Of a DNA stretch of 64,000 nt, positions 53,446 to 63,600 are shown in pieces. The notes under the pieces were generated by a model. That model was given only the letters and a program-made list of their open reading frames with translations, made no database searches and had not been told where the DNA came from. Made by a program: the position numbers and the translations under genes. Source of the stretch: JABFRJ01 sp033812735 (GTDB lineage Bacteria; Pseudomonadota; Alphaproteobacteria; Rhizobiales; Hyphomicrobiaceae); assembly GCA_033812735.1 (NCBI GenBank), contig JAPXTA010000002.1, positions 1 to 64,000 on the forward strand, written 5' to 3'. The stretch's first letter is position 1; every line of letters begins with the position of its first letter.

Positions 53446-54738
53446 ATGGCAGACGATCAACGCGATCCCGGATTTGCAACCTTGTCGATCCACGCTGGCG
53501 CTGCGCCCGATCCGGCAACGGGTGCGCGGATCACGCCGATCTATCAAACGGCGTCGTACGTGTTCAACGACGCGGATCATGCAGCGTCGCTGTTCGGGCT
53601 CGAAGTGTTCGGCAATATCTATACACGGCTCGGCAATCCGACGCAGGGGGTGCTGGAGCAGCGTGTCGCGGCGCTGGAAGGCGGAACGGCCGCGCTCGCC
53701 GTGGCATCAGGGCATGCGGCGCAGCTCCTCTGCTTCCACACGCTGCTCGAGCCGGGTGACGAGTTCGTGGCGGGGCGGCAGCTTTACGGCGGCTCGATCA
53801 ACCAGTTCAACCACTCGTTCAAGAAGTTCGGCTGGACGGTGAAATGGGCGGATGGGACCGATCCGGCGAGCTTCGAGGCGGCGATCACGCCGAAGACCAA
53901 AGCGATCATGATCGAGAGCATCGCCAATCCAGGTGGTGTCGTGATCGACATCGCGGCGATCAGCAGGATCGCCAAGGCGCACGGCATTCCGCTGATCGTC
54001 GACAACACGCTGGCGACGCCATATCTGTGCCGCCCGAAGGATCACGGCGCCGATATCGTGCTCCACTCGCTCACCAAGTTCATGGGCGGGCACGGCAACT
54101 CGATCGGTGGCGTAATTGTCGACTGCGGCACGTTCGACTGGATGGGGTCGAAGCGGAAGTATCCGACGCTGCAGGATCCGAATGCGAGCTACAACGGCAT
54201 GCGGCTCGGGGAGACGTTCGGCAATTTCGCCTTTGCGATCGCTTGCCGGGTGATGGGTCTGCGCGATCTCGGACCTGCGATCTCGCCGTTCAACGCGTTC
54301 ATGATCCTGACGGGGATCGAGACGCTGCCGCTCCGGATGGAAAAGCATTGCGCCAACGCGGTCGCCGTCGCGCGGCATTTGGAAAAGCATCCGAAGGTCG
54401 CGTGGGTGAATTATGCGGGGCTCGAGGGCAACGCGTACAACGCGATCCAGAAGCGAATTGCGCCGAAGGGGGCGGGTGCGGTGTTTACCTTCGGCGTCAA
54501 GGGCGGCTATGAGGCGGGCGTCAAGTTCGTGTCGGGCTGCGAGCTGCTATCGCACCTCGCCAATATCGGCGACACGCGATCGCTGGTGATCCACCCGGCC
54601 TCGACGACGCACCGGCAGTTGACGGACGAGCAACGTGCGGCGGCTGGCGCCGGCGGCGACGTTGTTCGCCTGTCCATCGGCCTCGAGGATGCGGCTGACA
54701 TCATCGCGGACATCGACAAGGCGCTCGCGGGGTGCTGA
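53446..54738 (+). CDS. metY: O-acetylhomoserine sulfhydrylase / aminocarboxypropyltransferase
   Basis: A 430-residue PLP enzyme of the Cys/Met metabolism family that makes homocysteine from O-acetylhomoserine and sulfide. FATLSIHAGAAPDP and PIYQTASYVFND are typical N-terminal elements. The Schiff-base lysine is in HSLTKFMGGHGN, near residue 210. ATG 53446 follows GGAGATGACC. Single gene. Confidence 0.93.
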   Translation: MADDQRDPGFATLSIHAGAAPDPATGARITPIYQTASYVFNDADHAASLFGLEVFGNIYTRLGNPTQGVLEQRVAALEGGTAALAVASGHAAQLLCFHTLLEPGDEFVAGRQLYGGSINQFNHSFKKFGWTVKWADGTDPASFEAAITPKTKAIMIESIANPGGVVIDIAAISRIAKAHGIPLIVDNTLATPYLCRPKDHGADIVLHSLTKFMGGHGNSIGGVIVDCGTFDWMGSKRKYPTLQDPNASYNGMRLGETFGNFAFAIACRVMGLRDLGPAISPFNAFMILTGIETLPLRMEKHCANAVAVARHLEKHPKVAWVNYAGLEGNAYNAIQKRIAPKGAGAVFTFGVKGGYEAGVKFVSGCELLSHLANIGDTRSLVIHPASTTHRQLTDEQRAAAGAGGDVVRLSIGLEDAADIIADIDKALAGC

Positions 54739-54870
54739 CAAGGTAGCGGCTTTCGAGCGGAGCGCGCACGTTAACCGTCCGCGCTCCCTTCACGTTCTCG
54801 TCAGGTAAACGGGCTTGGCACGGCATCTGCTTTGGATGGGTAGACGTTTCCTCCAGCGGATAAGTTTGCC

Positions 54871-56694
54871 ATGGCAACCCGTTCCACGCCGCGACTTGCG
54901 CCTGGTGCCCACCTCGGTGCGCACCGGGCCTTCGGACTCAACGATGCCGTAAACAATCGGGGTGGCGAACGCGCCGCCGACGCGCCGGTGCATAGCGCCG
55001 ATCTGGGCGGGGCCGGTGGCGGCTCAAGGGGAGACGCCGGCGAACACGGTTCGACACGTTTTGGCGACCGTTTCAAGACTTTCGCCAAGCCGGTCTGGCT
55101 GTCCGACATGGTTGTGCCGGAACGGAACAGTTTCGGCGTGCTGCGGCTCATGATGGCGCTCGCCGTCCTCGTGTCGCACGCGGTATTCCTTGCAACCGGG
55201 CAGAACACTGCAGAGCCGCTCTACCGATGGACAGGCTATACGCTCGGCCAGCATGGCGTGCAGGTGTTCTTTTTCCTGTCCGGCATTCTCGTCGCCCAGA
55301 GTCTGATGAAAAGCGAGAGCGTCAGGGACTATGCGATTGCGCGTGGCTTGCGGATCTTTCCGGCGCTGATCGTTTGCGTTCTGCTGACGGCGCTGGTGCT
55401 TGGGCCGTGGCTGACGACATTGCCTGTCACCGACTATCTCAAGGACAAGCTGACGGCTGCCTACATCGTCAAGAACATCCTTCTGATCAGGGCGTCGGCG
55501 CCGCTGCCCGGCTTGTTCGAGGGCTCGCCGGGCGATGCCGCGGGCGCCGTCAACACCTCGCTGTGGACGCTCAAGTACGAGGTGATGTGCTACGTCGCGC
55601 TCGCCCTTGTCGGGTGGATTGCGATCCGCACGAAGGCTTACCGTGAAGTCGCAATCGTAGCGATCGCCGGCTGGCTCGCCATCGTGATGACGCAGCGCGT
55701 CGGGCTCGAACTCGGCGTTCCGCGCACGACGTTCGAGGTTCTTCTCTACTTCATGATCTTCTTCGGCGCTGGGTCCATTGCCTACGCCCTTCGCCAATAC
55801 ATTCCGGTCCACGGCTTGATCCTGGTGGCGTTGGGTATCGTGTTCGCGCTCGCGATCGGAACGCGCTACGCCGTGCCTGTCATGGCGGTGACGCTCGGCT
55901 ATGGCGCGCTGTGGCTTGCGACATTCGAGTTCTGGGGGCTGCGCGCTTTCACCAATCATAGCGACTATTCCTATGGGACGTACATCTACGGGATGCCGGT
56001 GTCGCAAGCGCTGATGCATTTCCTGCCTGGTATGAGCGCAACGGCGCTCATCTTGTTGACGGCGGGTATCGTGCTGTTTCTGGCATTCCTCTCTTGGGAA
56101 TTCATCGAGCGGCCGGCGCTGCGACTGCGCCACCGACTGAATGCGCCGAAACGTGCGCCGGAGGAAGCTGCGATGCCGGCTGCTGGCGTAAACGAGCAGC
56201 CGATATTCCGCAAGATCGTGCGCCAGCCGGTTGCGGCGCTCTTTCCGAAGGTCGCGGATGTGTTCGGTGCGAAGGGCAACGCGGCGGCCGCAAAAGATGC
56301 CGTGGCTGCGCCGGAAGGCGTGGCTGAGGTTGTTGCAATCGCGCGGCCTTGGCGGCCGATGTCGGCGGTCGCCCGCCTGCACGTTGCGAGCGAAGGGCCA
56401 TTCGTCGACAAGGCTGCCGTGAAGGCTGAGCCGCCGCCGTCGCCGGAGGTTCCGAAGGACCGGATTGCGATGGCGCTCAAGCGCGCGAAAGGCGGTGCGG
56501 ACGCAGGCCAGACGGCAGGCCAGACGGCCGGCAAGTCGACGGGCAAGACCGTGCCGATCACGAGTCTCGTGAAGGCCCGGATCGCACGCAAGGCGGTCGA
56601 TTCCGAGGCTGTCAGCGACGCTGCACCGAAGCGCCAGTTCCGGCCCCGGCCGGCATGGCGTCCGATGCAGCCGCTCGGGCCCGAAGCGCTGTGA
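54871..56694 (+). CDS. Acyltransferase family 3 membrane protein with long N- and C-terminal tails
   Basis: A 607-residue protein. Residues about 80-420 form an AT3 membrane acyltransferase: RNSFGVLRLMMALAVLVSHA, GVQVFFFLSGILVAQSLMKS and WTLKYEVMCYVALALVG, with about 10 membrane segments. It is preceded by a Gly/Ala/His-rich tail and followed by about 185 residues of Ala/Pro/Lys-rich, low-complexity sequence. AT3 enzymes O-acylate glycans at the membrane; substrate unknown. Start ATG 54871 has a weak RBS. Confidence 0.82.
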   Translation: MATRSTPRLAPGAHLGAHRAFGLNDAVNNRGGERAADAPVHSADLGGAGGGSRGDAGEHGSTRFGDRFKTFAKPVWLSDMVVPERNSFGVLRLMMALAVLVSHAVFLATGQNTAEPLYRWTGYTLGQHGVQVFFFLSGILVAQSLMKSESVRDYAIARGLRIFPALIVCVLLTALVLGPWLTTLPVTDYLKDKLTAAYIVKNILLIRASAPLPGLFEGSPGDAAGAVNTSLWTLKYEVMCYVALALVGWIAIRTKAYREVAIVAIAGWLAIVMTQRVGLELGVPRTTFEVLLYFMIFFGAGSIAYALRQYIPVHGLILVALGIVFALAIGTRYAVPVMAVTLGYGALWLATFEFWGLRAFTNHSDYSYGTYIYGMPVSQALMHFLPGMSATALILLTAGIVLFLAFLSWEFIERPALRLRHRLNAPKRAPEEAAMPAAGVNEQPIFRKIVRQPVAALFPKVADVFGAKGNAAAAKDAVAAPEGVAEVVAIARPWRPMSAVARLHVASEGPFVDKAAVKAEPPPSPEVPKDRIAMALKRAKGGADAGQTAGQTAGKSTGKTVPITSLVKARIARKAVDSEAVSDAAPKRQFRPRPAWRPMQPLGPEAL

Positions 56695-56831
56695 CGCTTC
56701 TCGGCCGAGTGCCACGCATTATGAACGCCCGATAACCCGCGCATTCAGAACGAGTTCAACGCGATCCTGTCATACGTGGTGCCATGAGTTGAGCGCCGGC
56801 TCTACCCGGCACCCGAACAGGAACCACCGTC

Positions 56832-57164
56832 ATGAACCGCATCGTTCTCGCTTCTCTGACCGCTTTGACGCTTTCAGCCGCCGTCTCTACGGGCGCCTCG
56901 GCTTATGACCGGGTCGACGCCCGCCAAGCCGTGCAGTCGTCCCGTATCCAGCAGGGTGTCCGTTCGGGCGAGATCAATCGCTTCGAGGCGATGCGCCTTC
57001 GTGCCGAACAAGCCCGTATCGCCCAGATGGAGCGCCGCGCCGAGGCCGATGGCCGCGTCGAGCGCCATGAGGCCGCGCAGATCCGCCGTGCGCAGAACGA
57101 AGCATCGCGTCACATCTATCAGGAAAGCCACGACAGCCAGCGCCGCTGGTTCCGCTGGTGGTAA
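56832..57164 (+). CDS. Small exported Arg-rich helical protein
   Basis: A 110-residue protein with a signal peptide cleaved near GASA. The mature part is rich in Arg/Glu/Ala and likely helical (RAEQARIAQMERRAEADGRVERHEA), ending RRWFRWW. The region resembles short periplasmic helical proteins seen in rhizobia, without a known function. An intrinsic terminator lies about 35 bases after the stop. Confidence 0.7.
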   Translation: MNRIVLASLTALTLSAAVSTGASAYDRVDARQAVQSSRIQQGVRSGEINRFEAMRLRAEQARIAQMERRAEADGRVERHEAAQIRRAQNEASRHIYQESHDSQRRWFRWW

Positions 57165-57197
57165 CCGCCAGCCCGCTGCTTCTCTCCATTCGACTTC

Positions 57198-57224
57198 GGG
57201 CCGCCCATCGGGCGGCCCTTTTTT
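57198..57224 (+). terminator. Rho-independent terminator after the Arg-rich protein
   Basis: GGGCCGCCC pairs with GGGCGGCCC around ATC and runs into TTTTTT. Strong intrinsic terminator. Confidence 0.92.
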
Positions 57225-57365
57225 GTGTTTTGCCATCCGACACGCCTGTGCGCCTGCCGGTTGGCGCGAAGGGTGAATGAGGGCAATTTGCCGTATGGGA
57301 GCGCCTTGGCAGCTGCTGCGGCCGTCGATAGTGTCGGCGCAAACAGTCAATTGGAGGAAATGTCC

Positions 57366-59006
57366 ATGCTCGCCGGCGTCATGATGAACCGCCCCTTGCT
57401 CATCTCGAGCCTGATCGACTATGCGGCGGAGGTTTATGGCGACCAGCCGATCGTGTCGTCGACCGTTGAAGGCAGCATTCATCGCTACGGCTATCGCGAG
57501 GCGCGCGCGCGGATTGCCAAGCTTGCAAACGCGCTCATCGGCATGGGCATCAAGAAGGGTGACCGGGTGGCCACGCTGGCGTGGAACGGCTACCGGCATT
57601 TTGAACTTTACTATGCGATCTCGGGGATCGGAGCGGTCTGCCACACGATCAATCCGCGTCTGTCGGTCGAGCAGTTCAACTACATCGTCAATCATGCAGA
57701 CGATCAGGCCATTTTCTTCGACCTGACATTTGCGCCGCTGATCGAGAAGCTGTCGGGTCACTGGAAGGGCGTGAAGCACTTCGTCGCGATGACGGATGCG
57801 GCGCACATGCCGGCGCCGTCGGCAACGATGCCGGGACTCGCATGCTACGAGACCCTTCTCGCTACCGCGCCGGATCAGATTATGTGGCCCGAGTTCGACG
57901 AGAACGAAGCGGCGGCACTCTGCTATACTTCAGGTACGACGGGTGACCCCAAAGGGGCGCTCTATTCGCACCGCTCGACGATTCTGCATGCGCTGTTCAC
58001 GCTCACCGGCATGCACAAGGCCTTCGGAACCGATCAGTCGATCCTGCCTGTTGTACCGATGTTCCACGTCAATGCCTGGGGTCTCAACTATCTGGCGCCG
58101 GTGACGGGGACGGCGATGGTGCTGCCGGGACCGAAGCTCGATGGCAAGTCGCTGTTCGAGCTGATGGATGGCGAACAGGTGCGTTCATCGTGGGGTGTGC
58201 CAACGGTTTGGCTTGGACTGCTTGGCGAGATGAAGAGCCGGGGACGCAAGCCAGTCGGCTTGACAGAGGTGGTGATCGGCGGATCGGCCGCGCCGCGACC
58301 GATGATCGAGACGTTCGAGCGCGATTACGGCATCAACGTCGTGCACGCGTGGGGCATGACCGAGATGAGCCCGATCGGGTCGATCGGCCGGCTTAGTCCA
58401 GATGAGGAAGCGATGCCGCTCGCCGATCGCGTGACGAACAAAACGAACCAGGGTCACCGCATGTACGGCGTCGATTTCAAAATTATCGGCGAGGATGGTA
58501 AGCGACTGCCGCATGACGGTAAGACGCAGGGCGAGCTGCATGTGCGCGGCAACACGATCGTGTCGGGCTATTTCAACGACGCCAAGGCCAGTGCGCGCTC
58601 ACACGACAACGAAGGTTGGTTCGCGACGGGGGATGTGGCGAAGATCTCGCCGCGCGGCGTTCTCACGATCGTCGATCGCACGAAGGATCTCGTGAAGTCG
58701 GGCGGGGAATGGATTTCTTCGATCGATGTGGAAGGAGCGGCACTCGCTCACCCGGGGCTCGCCAACTGCGCCGTCATTGGCGTGCCGCATCCCAAGTGGG
58801 ACGAACGGCCAGTGCTCGTCGCGGTCAAGGCGCCTGGCGCGGATCCGACGAAGGACGAAATCATCAAGATGCTCGAAAGCAAACTGGCGAAATGGCAACT
58901 GCCGGACGATGTGATTTTCGTCGAGGCGTTGCCGCTCGGGGCTACCGGCAAGGTGTCGAAGAAAGATCTGCGCACGAAATTCGCCAACTACAAATTGCCG
59001 GAGTGA
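57366..59006 (+). CDS. Acyl-CoA synthetase (AMP-forming, FadD-like)
   Basis: A 546-residue AMP-binding enzyme. The P-loop-like YTSGTTGDPKGALYSHRS, WGMTEMSP and GWFATGDVAKI motifs are intact, and the C-terminal lysine lies in GATGKVSKKDLR. It activates carboxylic acids, probably medium/long-chain fatty or aryl acids, as CoA thioesters. ATG 57366 is eight bases after GGAGG. Confidence 0.9.
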   Translation: MLAGVMMNRPLLISSLIDYAAEVYGDQPIVSSTVEGSIHRYGYREARARIAKLANALIGMGIKKGDRVATLAWNGYRHFELYYAISGIGAVCHTINPRLSVEQFNYIVNHADDQAIFFDLTFAPLIEKLSGHWKGVKHFVAMTDAAHMPAPSATMPGLACYETLLATAPDQIMWPEFDENEAAALCYTSGTTGDPKGALYSHRSTILHALFTLTGMHKAFGTDQSILPVVPMFHVNAWGLNYLAPVTGTAMVLPGPKLDGKSLFELMDGEQVRSSWGVPTVWLGLLGEMKSRGRKPVGLTEVVIGGSAAPRPMIETFERDYGINVVHAWGMTEMSPIGSIGRLSPDEEAMPLADRVTNKTNQGHRMYGVDFKIIGEDGKRLPHDGKTQGELHVRGNTIVSGYFNDAKASARSHDNEGWFATGDVAKISPRGVLTIVDRTKDLVKSGGEWISSIDVEGAALAHPGLANCAVIGVPHPKWDERPVLVAVKAPGADPTKDEIIKMLESKLAKWQLPDDVIFVEALPLGATGKVSKKDLRTKFANYKLPE

Positions 59007-59383
59007 GGAAAGTCACAGTCGCGCGCGAGGCACAGGCAAGCGCGATCGAGCGGTCTTGCACAGGGCGCGCCGACTTGTGCGGAAAACTCACTTGAGTGCT
59101 GCGCTGGTTGGACGGTCCTACTAGAAAGCATAACGAGAGAGCTGGTTGCTGCGGGTGTAGGCGGGGGCTTTCGCCGGAACTCGAGGGCATTGAGGTTCCG
59201 GTTCGCGTGACCAGTTCTCTCTCCTCAATGTCAGGTCTAATCGAGCGCGCCTCCAAAGAGCCTAGCGCGGACCTCAGACGCGGCGAGGAGCGGTTATCCG
59301 CTGGTGTCGGCTTGTCATCGCCGTCCGCTTGTGGCCTGCTGCGTGTCTCGCCCTTCCAATTCTGATGTCCTTTGGAGAAAGAT
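59007..59383. other. Intergenic region upstream of the GST gene
   Basis: About 377 bp without a recognisable gene; a 89-codon open frame at 59096-59365 has no family features. No promoter box or repeat was convincing. Confidence 0.4.
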
Positions 59384-59992
59384 ATGATGAAGCTCTTATC
59401 GAGCCCTGCGTCCCCCTATGCGCGGAAAGTGCGCATGGTCGCCGCCGTGAAGGGGCTTGAGAGCCAGATCGAGAGTGTCTTCCCGGATGCAAACAAGGGC
59501 GATCCGGAGCTCAACGCCAAGAACCCGCTCGGCAAGATCCCATGCTTGGTTACGGCCAGCGGTGCTGTCGTCCACGACAGTCACGTCATCTGCGAGTATT
59601 TCGATAGCATAGGCGGCGGGCCTGAACTCTTTCCAAAGTCGGGCGATGCGCGCTGGGATACGCTGACGCGCGGATCGCTCGCTGACGGCATCCTCGATGC
59701 GGCGCTCCTGCTCGTCTACGAGCGGCGCTACCGGCCGGAGGACAAGGTCGTGCAGCCGTGGGTCGACCGGCAGTGGTCGAAGATCAACCGGTCGCTCGAC
59801 CTCCTCGAAGCTGCTCCGCCGCAGTGGAGCGGTCATCCGGACTATGGGCACATCACGCTCGCCTGCGCGCTCGGATATTTGGATTTCCGGCATCAGGGCT
59901 TGTGGCGCACGGGGCGTCCGAAGCTAGTTGCTTGGCTCGAGCAGTTCGCCAAGGCGGTTCCAGCGTTCGGTGCAACGCAGCCGGTTGGTTGA
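59384..59992 (+). CDS. Glutathione S-transferase family protein
   Basis: A 202-residue GST. The N-terminal thioredoxin-like domain begins LLSSPASPYARKVRMVAAVKGL, with the likely catalytic Ser in SPYARK. NPLGKIPCLVT and VHDSHVICEYFD complete the glutathione-binding site, and the C-terminal half is helical. Substrate unknown. It precedes a rhodanese gene by 14 bases on the same strand. Confidence 0.9.
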   Translation: MMKLLSSPASPYARKVRMVAAVKGLESQIESVFPDANKGDPELNAKNPLGKIPCLVTASGAVVHDSHVICEYFDSIGGGPELFPKSGDARWDTLTRGSLADGILDAALLLVYERRYRPEDKVVQPWVDRQWSKINRSLDLLEAAPPQWSGHPDYGHITLACALGYLDFRHQGLWRTGRPKLVAWLEQFAKAVPAFGATQPVG

Positions 59993-60006
59993 TTTGGAGT
60001 TGCAGC

Positions 60007-60459
60007 GTGGTTCGACTGATCGCAGCCCTTTCCGCCGTTGTTCTGTCGATTTCGACGGCCATGGCGCAGTCCCCATCGATGGCGCCGGCGGAGGCGCACG
60101 CCAAGGCGGTCGCCGGCGAGGTTGTGCTGGTTGATATCCGGACGCCCGGCGAATGGCGGGAGACTGGTTTGCCTGCCAGCGCGCACGCCATCACCATGAA
60201 CCAAGATGGGCGGGCGCTCGTCGCGGCGTTGGATAAAGCCATGGGCGGCGATCGGTCGAAGCCGCTCGCGCTCATCTGCCGGACTGGCAACCGTTCGAGC
60301 CATCTTCAAAGCCAGTTGCAGCGGGCCGGGTTTATGAACGTCATCGACGTTTCGCAGGGGATGGCTGGGAGCAGGAGCGGTCCTGGCTGGTTAAAATCGG
60401 GTTTGCCGACACGTCCAGGTGATCCTGCGTCGCCGCCGCAACTTGCCAAAGCGCAATAA
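60007..60459 (+). CDS. Exported rhodanese-domain protein
   Basis: A 150-residue protein with a signal peptide (VRLIAALSAVVLSISTAMA) and one rhodanese domain: LVDIRTPGEWRETGLPASAHAI and the active-site Cys loop ICRTGNRS. Periplasmic sulfur-transfer role is likely. GTG 60007 is the start; a longer frame upstream overlaps the GST gene. Possibly co-transcribed with the GST. Confidence 0.85.
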   Translation: MVRLIAALSAVVLSISTAMAQSPSMAPAEAHAKAVAGEVVLVDIRTPGEWRETGLPASAHAITMNQDGRALVAALDKAMGGDRSKPLALICRTGNRSSHLQSQLQRAGFMNVIDVSQGMAGSRSGPGWLKSGLPTRPGDPASPPQLAKAQ

Positions 60460-60615
60460 GCGGGTGGAAATTCCGGAAAGTGACGGAATGCGGGGGTAAT
60501 CCCTTGCAACGAGGCGAAAGACCTTCGTCTCGGCCACTGTTCGGCCAACAGCAGTTGCTCCAATCTCGTCTTGCCGGCACAGGTCTGCGCCGGCTTGCCA
60601 ACGGGATTGTGAGCC

Positions 60616-63600
60616 ATGTCCGACACGCGCTATTTCAGGTCATTCACGCAACTTGCCGCGGCAGCCTCGCTGACGGTGCTTGCCCTCTACGTGTCCCCCG
60701 CGACGGCAGCCGAGCCCTTCGCCGACAAGGCGCTTGCGGAGCAGGCCAACACGCTCGAACAGCAGATCCGCACGAAGCCCGCGACGACAGTCAAACGAAC
60801 GGCGCGCGAATGGAAGGCGGAAGCCGACAAGCTGCTGGCGCCGCCGATATCCAATCCGCGCGAGGCGGTTGCGGCGCTACAACAGGCGGTCAATCTGGAG
60901 CCGGCGAATTCAGATTACTGGCTGGCGCTCGCGAATGCGCTCATCGCCATCAACCCGGAGACCTATCAGCAGGACGAACGCGGCCGCGTGCAATTGCAGA
61001 TGACCGCTAGTGCGTATCGTGCCTACGAACGCGCGAAGACGGACCCGCAGAAGGTGGCGGCGCTCGACGCGCTCGCCGAGGGATTGAAGCGGCGGGCGCA
61101 GTACCGGTCGGCGCTCACCGCGTACACCAGTGCTCTGGGATTGTCAGATACGCCACGGCGGCGCGCCGCCTATGAGTCACTTCGCAACGAGCACGGTTTC
61201 CGCGTCGTCGACACGCGGATCGACGCGGATGCCGCTTCGCCACAAGCATGCGTCGTGTTCTCGGAGCGTCTTGCAGGCGGCGAGATCGACTGGTCGACCT
61301 TCATCAAGCTCGACGGCAAGACGCCGGACGCGGTCCGCGCCGACGGCAAGCAGCTTTGCGTCGATGGCCTGGCGCACGGCAAGACGTACAAGGTTTCCCT
61401 GCGCGCCGGTTTGCCGTCTGTCATTGCGGGTGAGCCGTTGATGAAGTCGAGCGATCTGACGATGTACGTGCGGGATCGTTCGCCGACGGTGCGCGGTACG
61501 GCCAAGTCGTACGTACTGCCGTCGTCGGGCCAACAGGGCATTCCGCTGACGACGACAAACGTGCAGCTGCTCGGTATCGACGTCTACCGCATCGGTGATC
61601 GCGGCCTAGCTTCGCTTTTGCAGAACGGCGATGTGTCCCGTGCGCCGGAGACGTACGAGATCGAAGCCATCCGTGAGCGCACGGGACAGAAGGTTTATTC
61701 AGGCGAACTCGAGGTCGTCGCGTCGCGTGTCAACGAGGAGGTGACGACGGCGTTTCCTGTCAGTGAGGCAATCGGCAAGTTGCAGCCGGGCATCTACATG
61801 CTCTCGGCGAGAGTGCTGCCGCGCAAGTCGGGTGATGAACGCACGCAGTCCAGCCAATGGTTCATCGTTTCGGACCTCGGGCTTACGACCTATACCGGCA
61901 GTGATGGACTGCATGCCTTCGTGCGGTCGCTGACGTCGGCAGCCGGTGTGGCGAATGCAAAAGTAAAACTCGTTGCCAAGAACAACGAGATTTTGGCCAA
62001 CGGCGCCACGGACGCGCGCGGCTATGTGCGTTTCGACGCGGGACTGACGAAGGGTGAGGGCGGCCTTGCGCCGCAGATGCTCGCGGTGGAGACGGCGGAA
62101 GGCGACTACGCCTTTCTCGACCTCGGCACGACCGCGTTCGATCTGTCCGATCGCGGCGTGAAGGGCCGCGCGGCACCGGGGCCGGTCGATGCGTTCGCCT
62201 ACACCGATCGCGGTGTCTATCGCCCGGGCGAGACGGTGCAGGTTGCGACGCTGGTGCGCGATCAAGCGGTGAAGGCGTCGGCTGTTCCCGTGACACTGAT
62301 CGTGTCGCGGCCTGACGGCGTTGAATACCGGCGCATGCTGTTGCCCGATCAGGGGCTTGGGGGGCGGCACGTGCCGCTGACGCTCAGCGCGAACGCGATG
62401 GGCGGCACATGGCGCGCGAAGGTCTACACCGATCCGAAGGCGGATCCGCTCGCAACGGTGTCATTCCTCGTCGAGGACTATGTGCCCGAGCGGCTCGACA
62501 TGAAGTTGGAGGCTGCAACGCCTTCAGTCACGCTCGAAGGCGGCAAGGTGAAGCTTGCGGGCAAATATCTTTATGGGCCGCCGGCTGCTGGCCTCGACAT
62601 CGAGGGCGAAGTCGTCGTCAAGCCGTCGAAGGCCGGTGTCGCGGCGTTCCCGGGCTATTACTTCGGGCGTGCGGACGAGAAAATCACGCCGACGCGTGAA
62701 GCTTTGGAGATTGCCGAGGAGACGGCGGCAGACGGCACGGCTGTTGTCGATGTGAAGCTGCCGAAGGTCGAGAAAACGGCGCGAGCGCTCGATGCGGAGG
62801 TGATCCTACGGTTGAAGGAAACAGGTGGCCGCACCATCGAGCGGACGATTTCGCTGCCGGTCGATTTTAAAGAGGCCCGTATCGGGATCAAACCGGGCTT
62901 TGCCGACAATCAGGCGCGCGAAGGCGAGGTGGCGCGGTTCGACGTGGTGCAGGTGGATGGTGCGGGCAAGGCAGTAAGCGCGAAGGGCCTCAAGTGGGAA
63001 CTCGTGAAGCTCGAGCAGCGCTGGCAGTGGTTCAGCCGCGGCGGTAGCTGGGCGTATGATGTTCAGACGCTGACACGGCGGGTTGCGAACGGAACGGTCG
63101 ATACGCAAGCGAGCCAGCCTGGCGCCATCGAAGCTAAGCTCGACTGGGGCCGCTACAGGCTGGAAGTCAAGTCGGGCGATGGTGCGGCTGCCGCACTGAC
63201 GAACATCGAGTTCAATGCCGGCTGGCATGCTGACGAAGCGGCCGACAGCCCGGAGATGCTCGAACTCGCGCTGGACAAGCCGGCGTATAAGGCTGGTGAG
63301 ACGGCGCGCGTGAAAGTGGCGTCGCGCTTTGCTGGGACCGCTCTCGTCTCGGTGCTCAACGGCGGTGTCGTCAGCTTCAAGGAAGCGCAGGTTCCGGCAG
63401 GCGGCGCCGAGATCCCCGTCGAGGTGTCTGACAACTGGGGGCCGGGCGCCTATGTGGCGGTGACGCTGTTCAGGCCGCTCGACGGGCCGGCGAAGCGGAT
63501 GCCGGGACGCGCGATCGGTCTCGGGTGGCTTGCCGTGGATCAGACGCCAAGATCGCTCAAGGTATCGATCGATGCGCCCGAGAAAGTAAAGCCGGGCCAC

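Noticed and set aside
54757..54790. Hairpin after metY as an intrinsic terminator
   Set aside because: Eight-bp stem with a long loop and no T-tract; too weak to annotate.
59096..59365. 89-codon open frame before the GST gene
   Set aside because: No family features and composition like random GC-rich frames.
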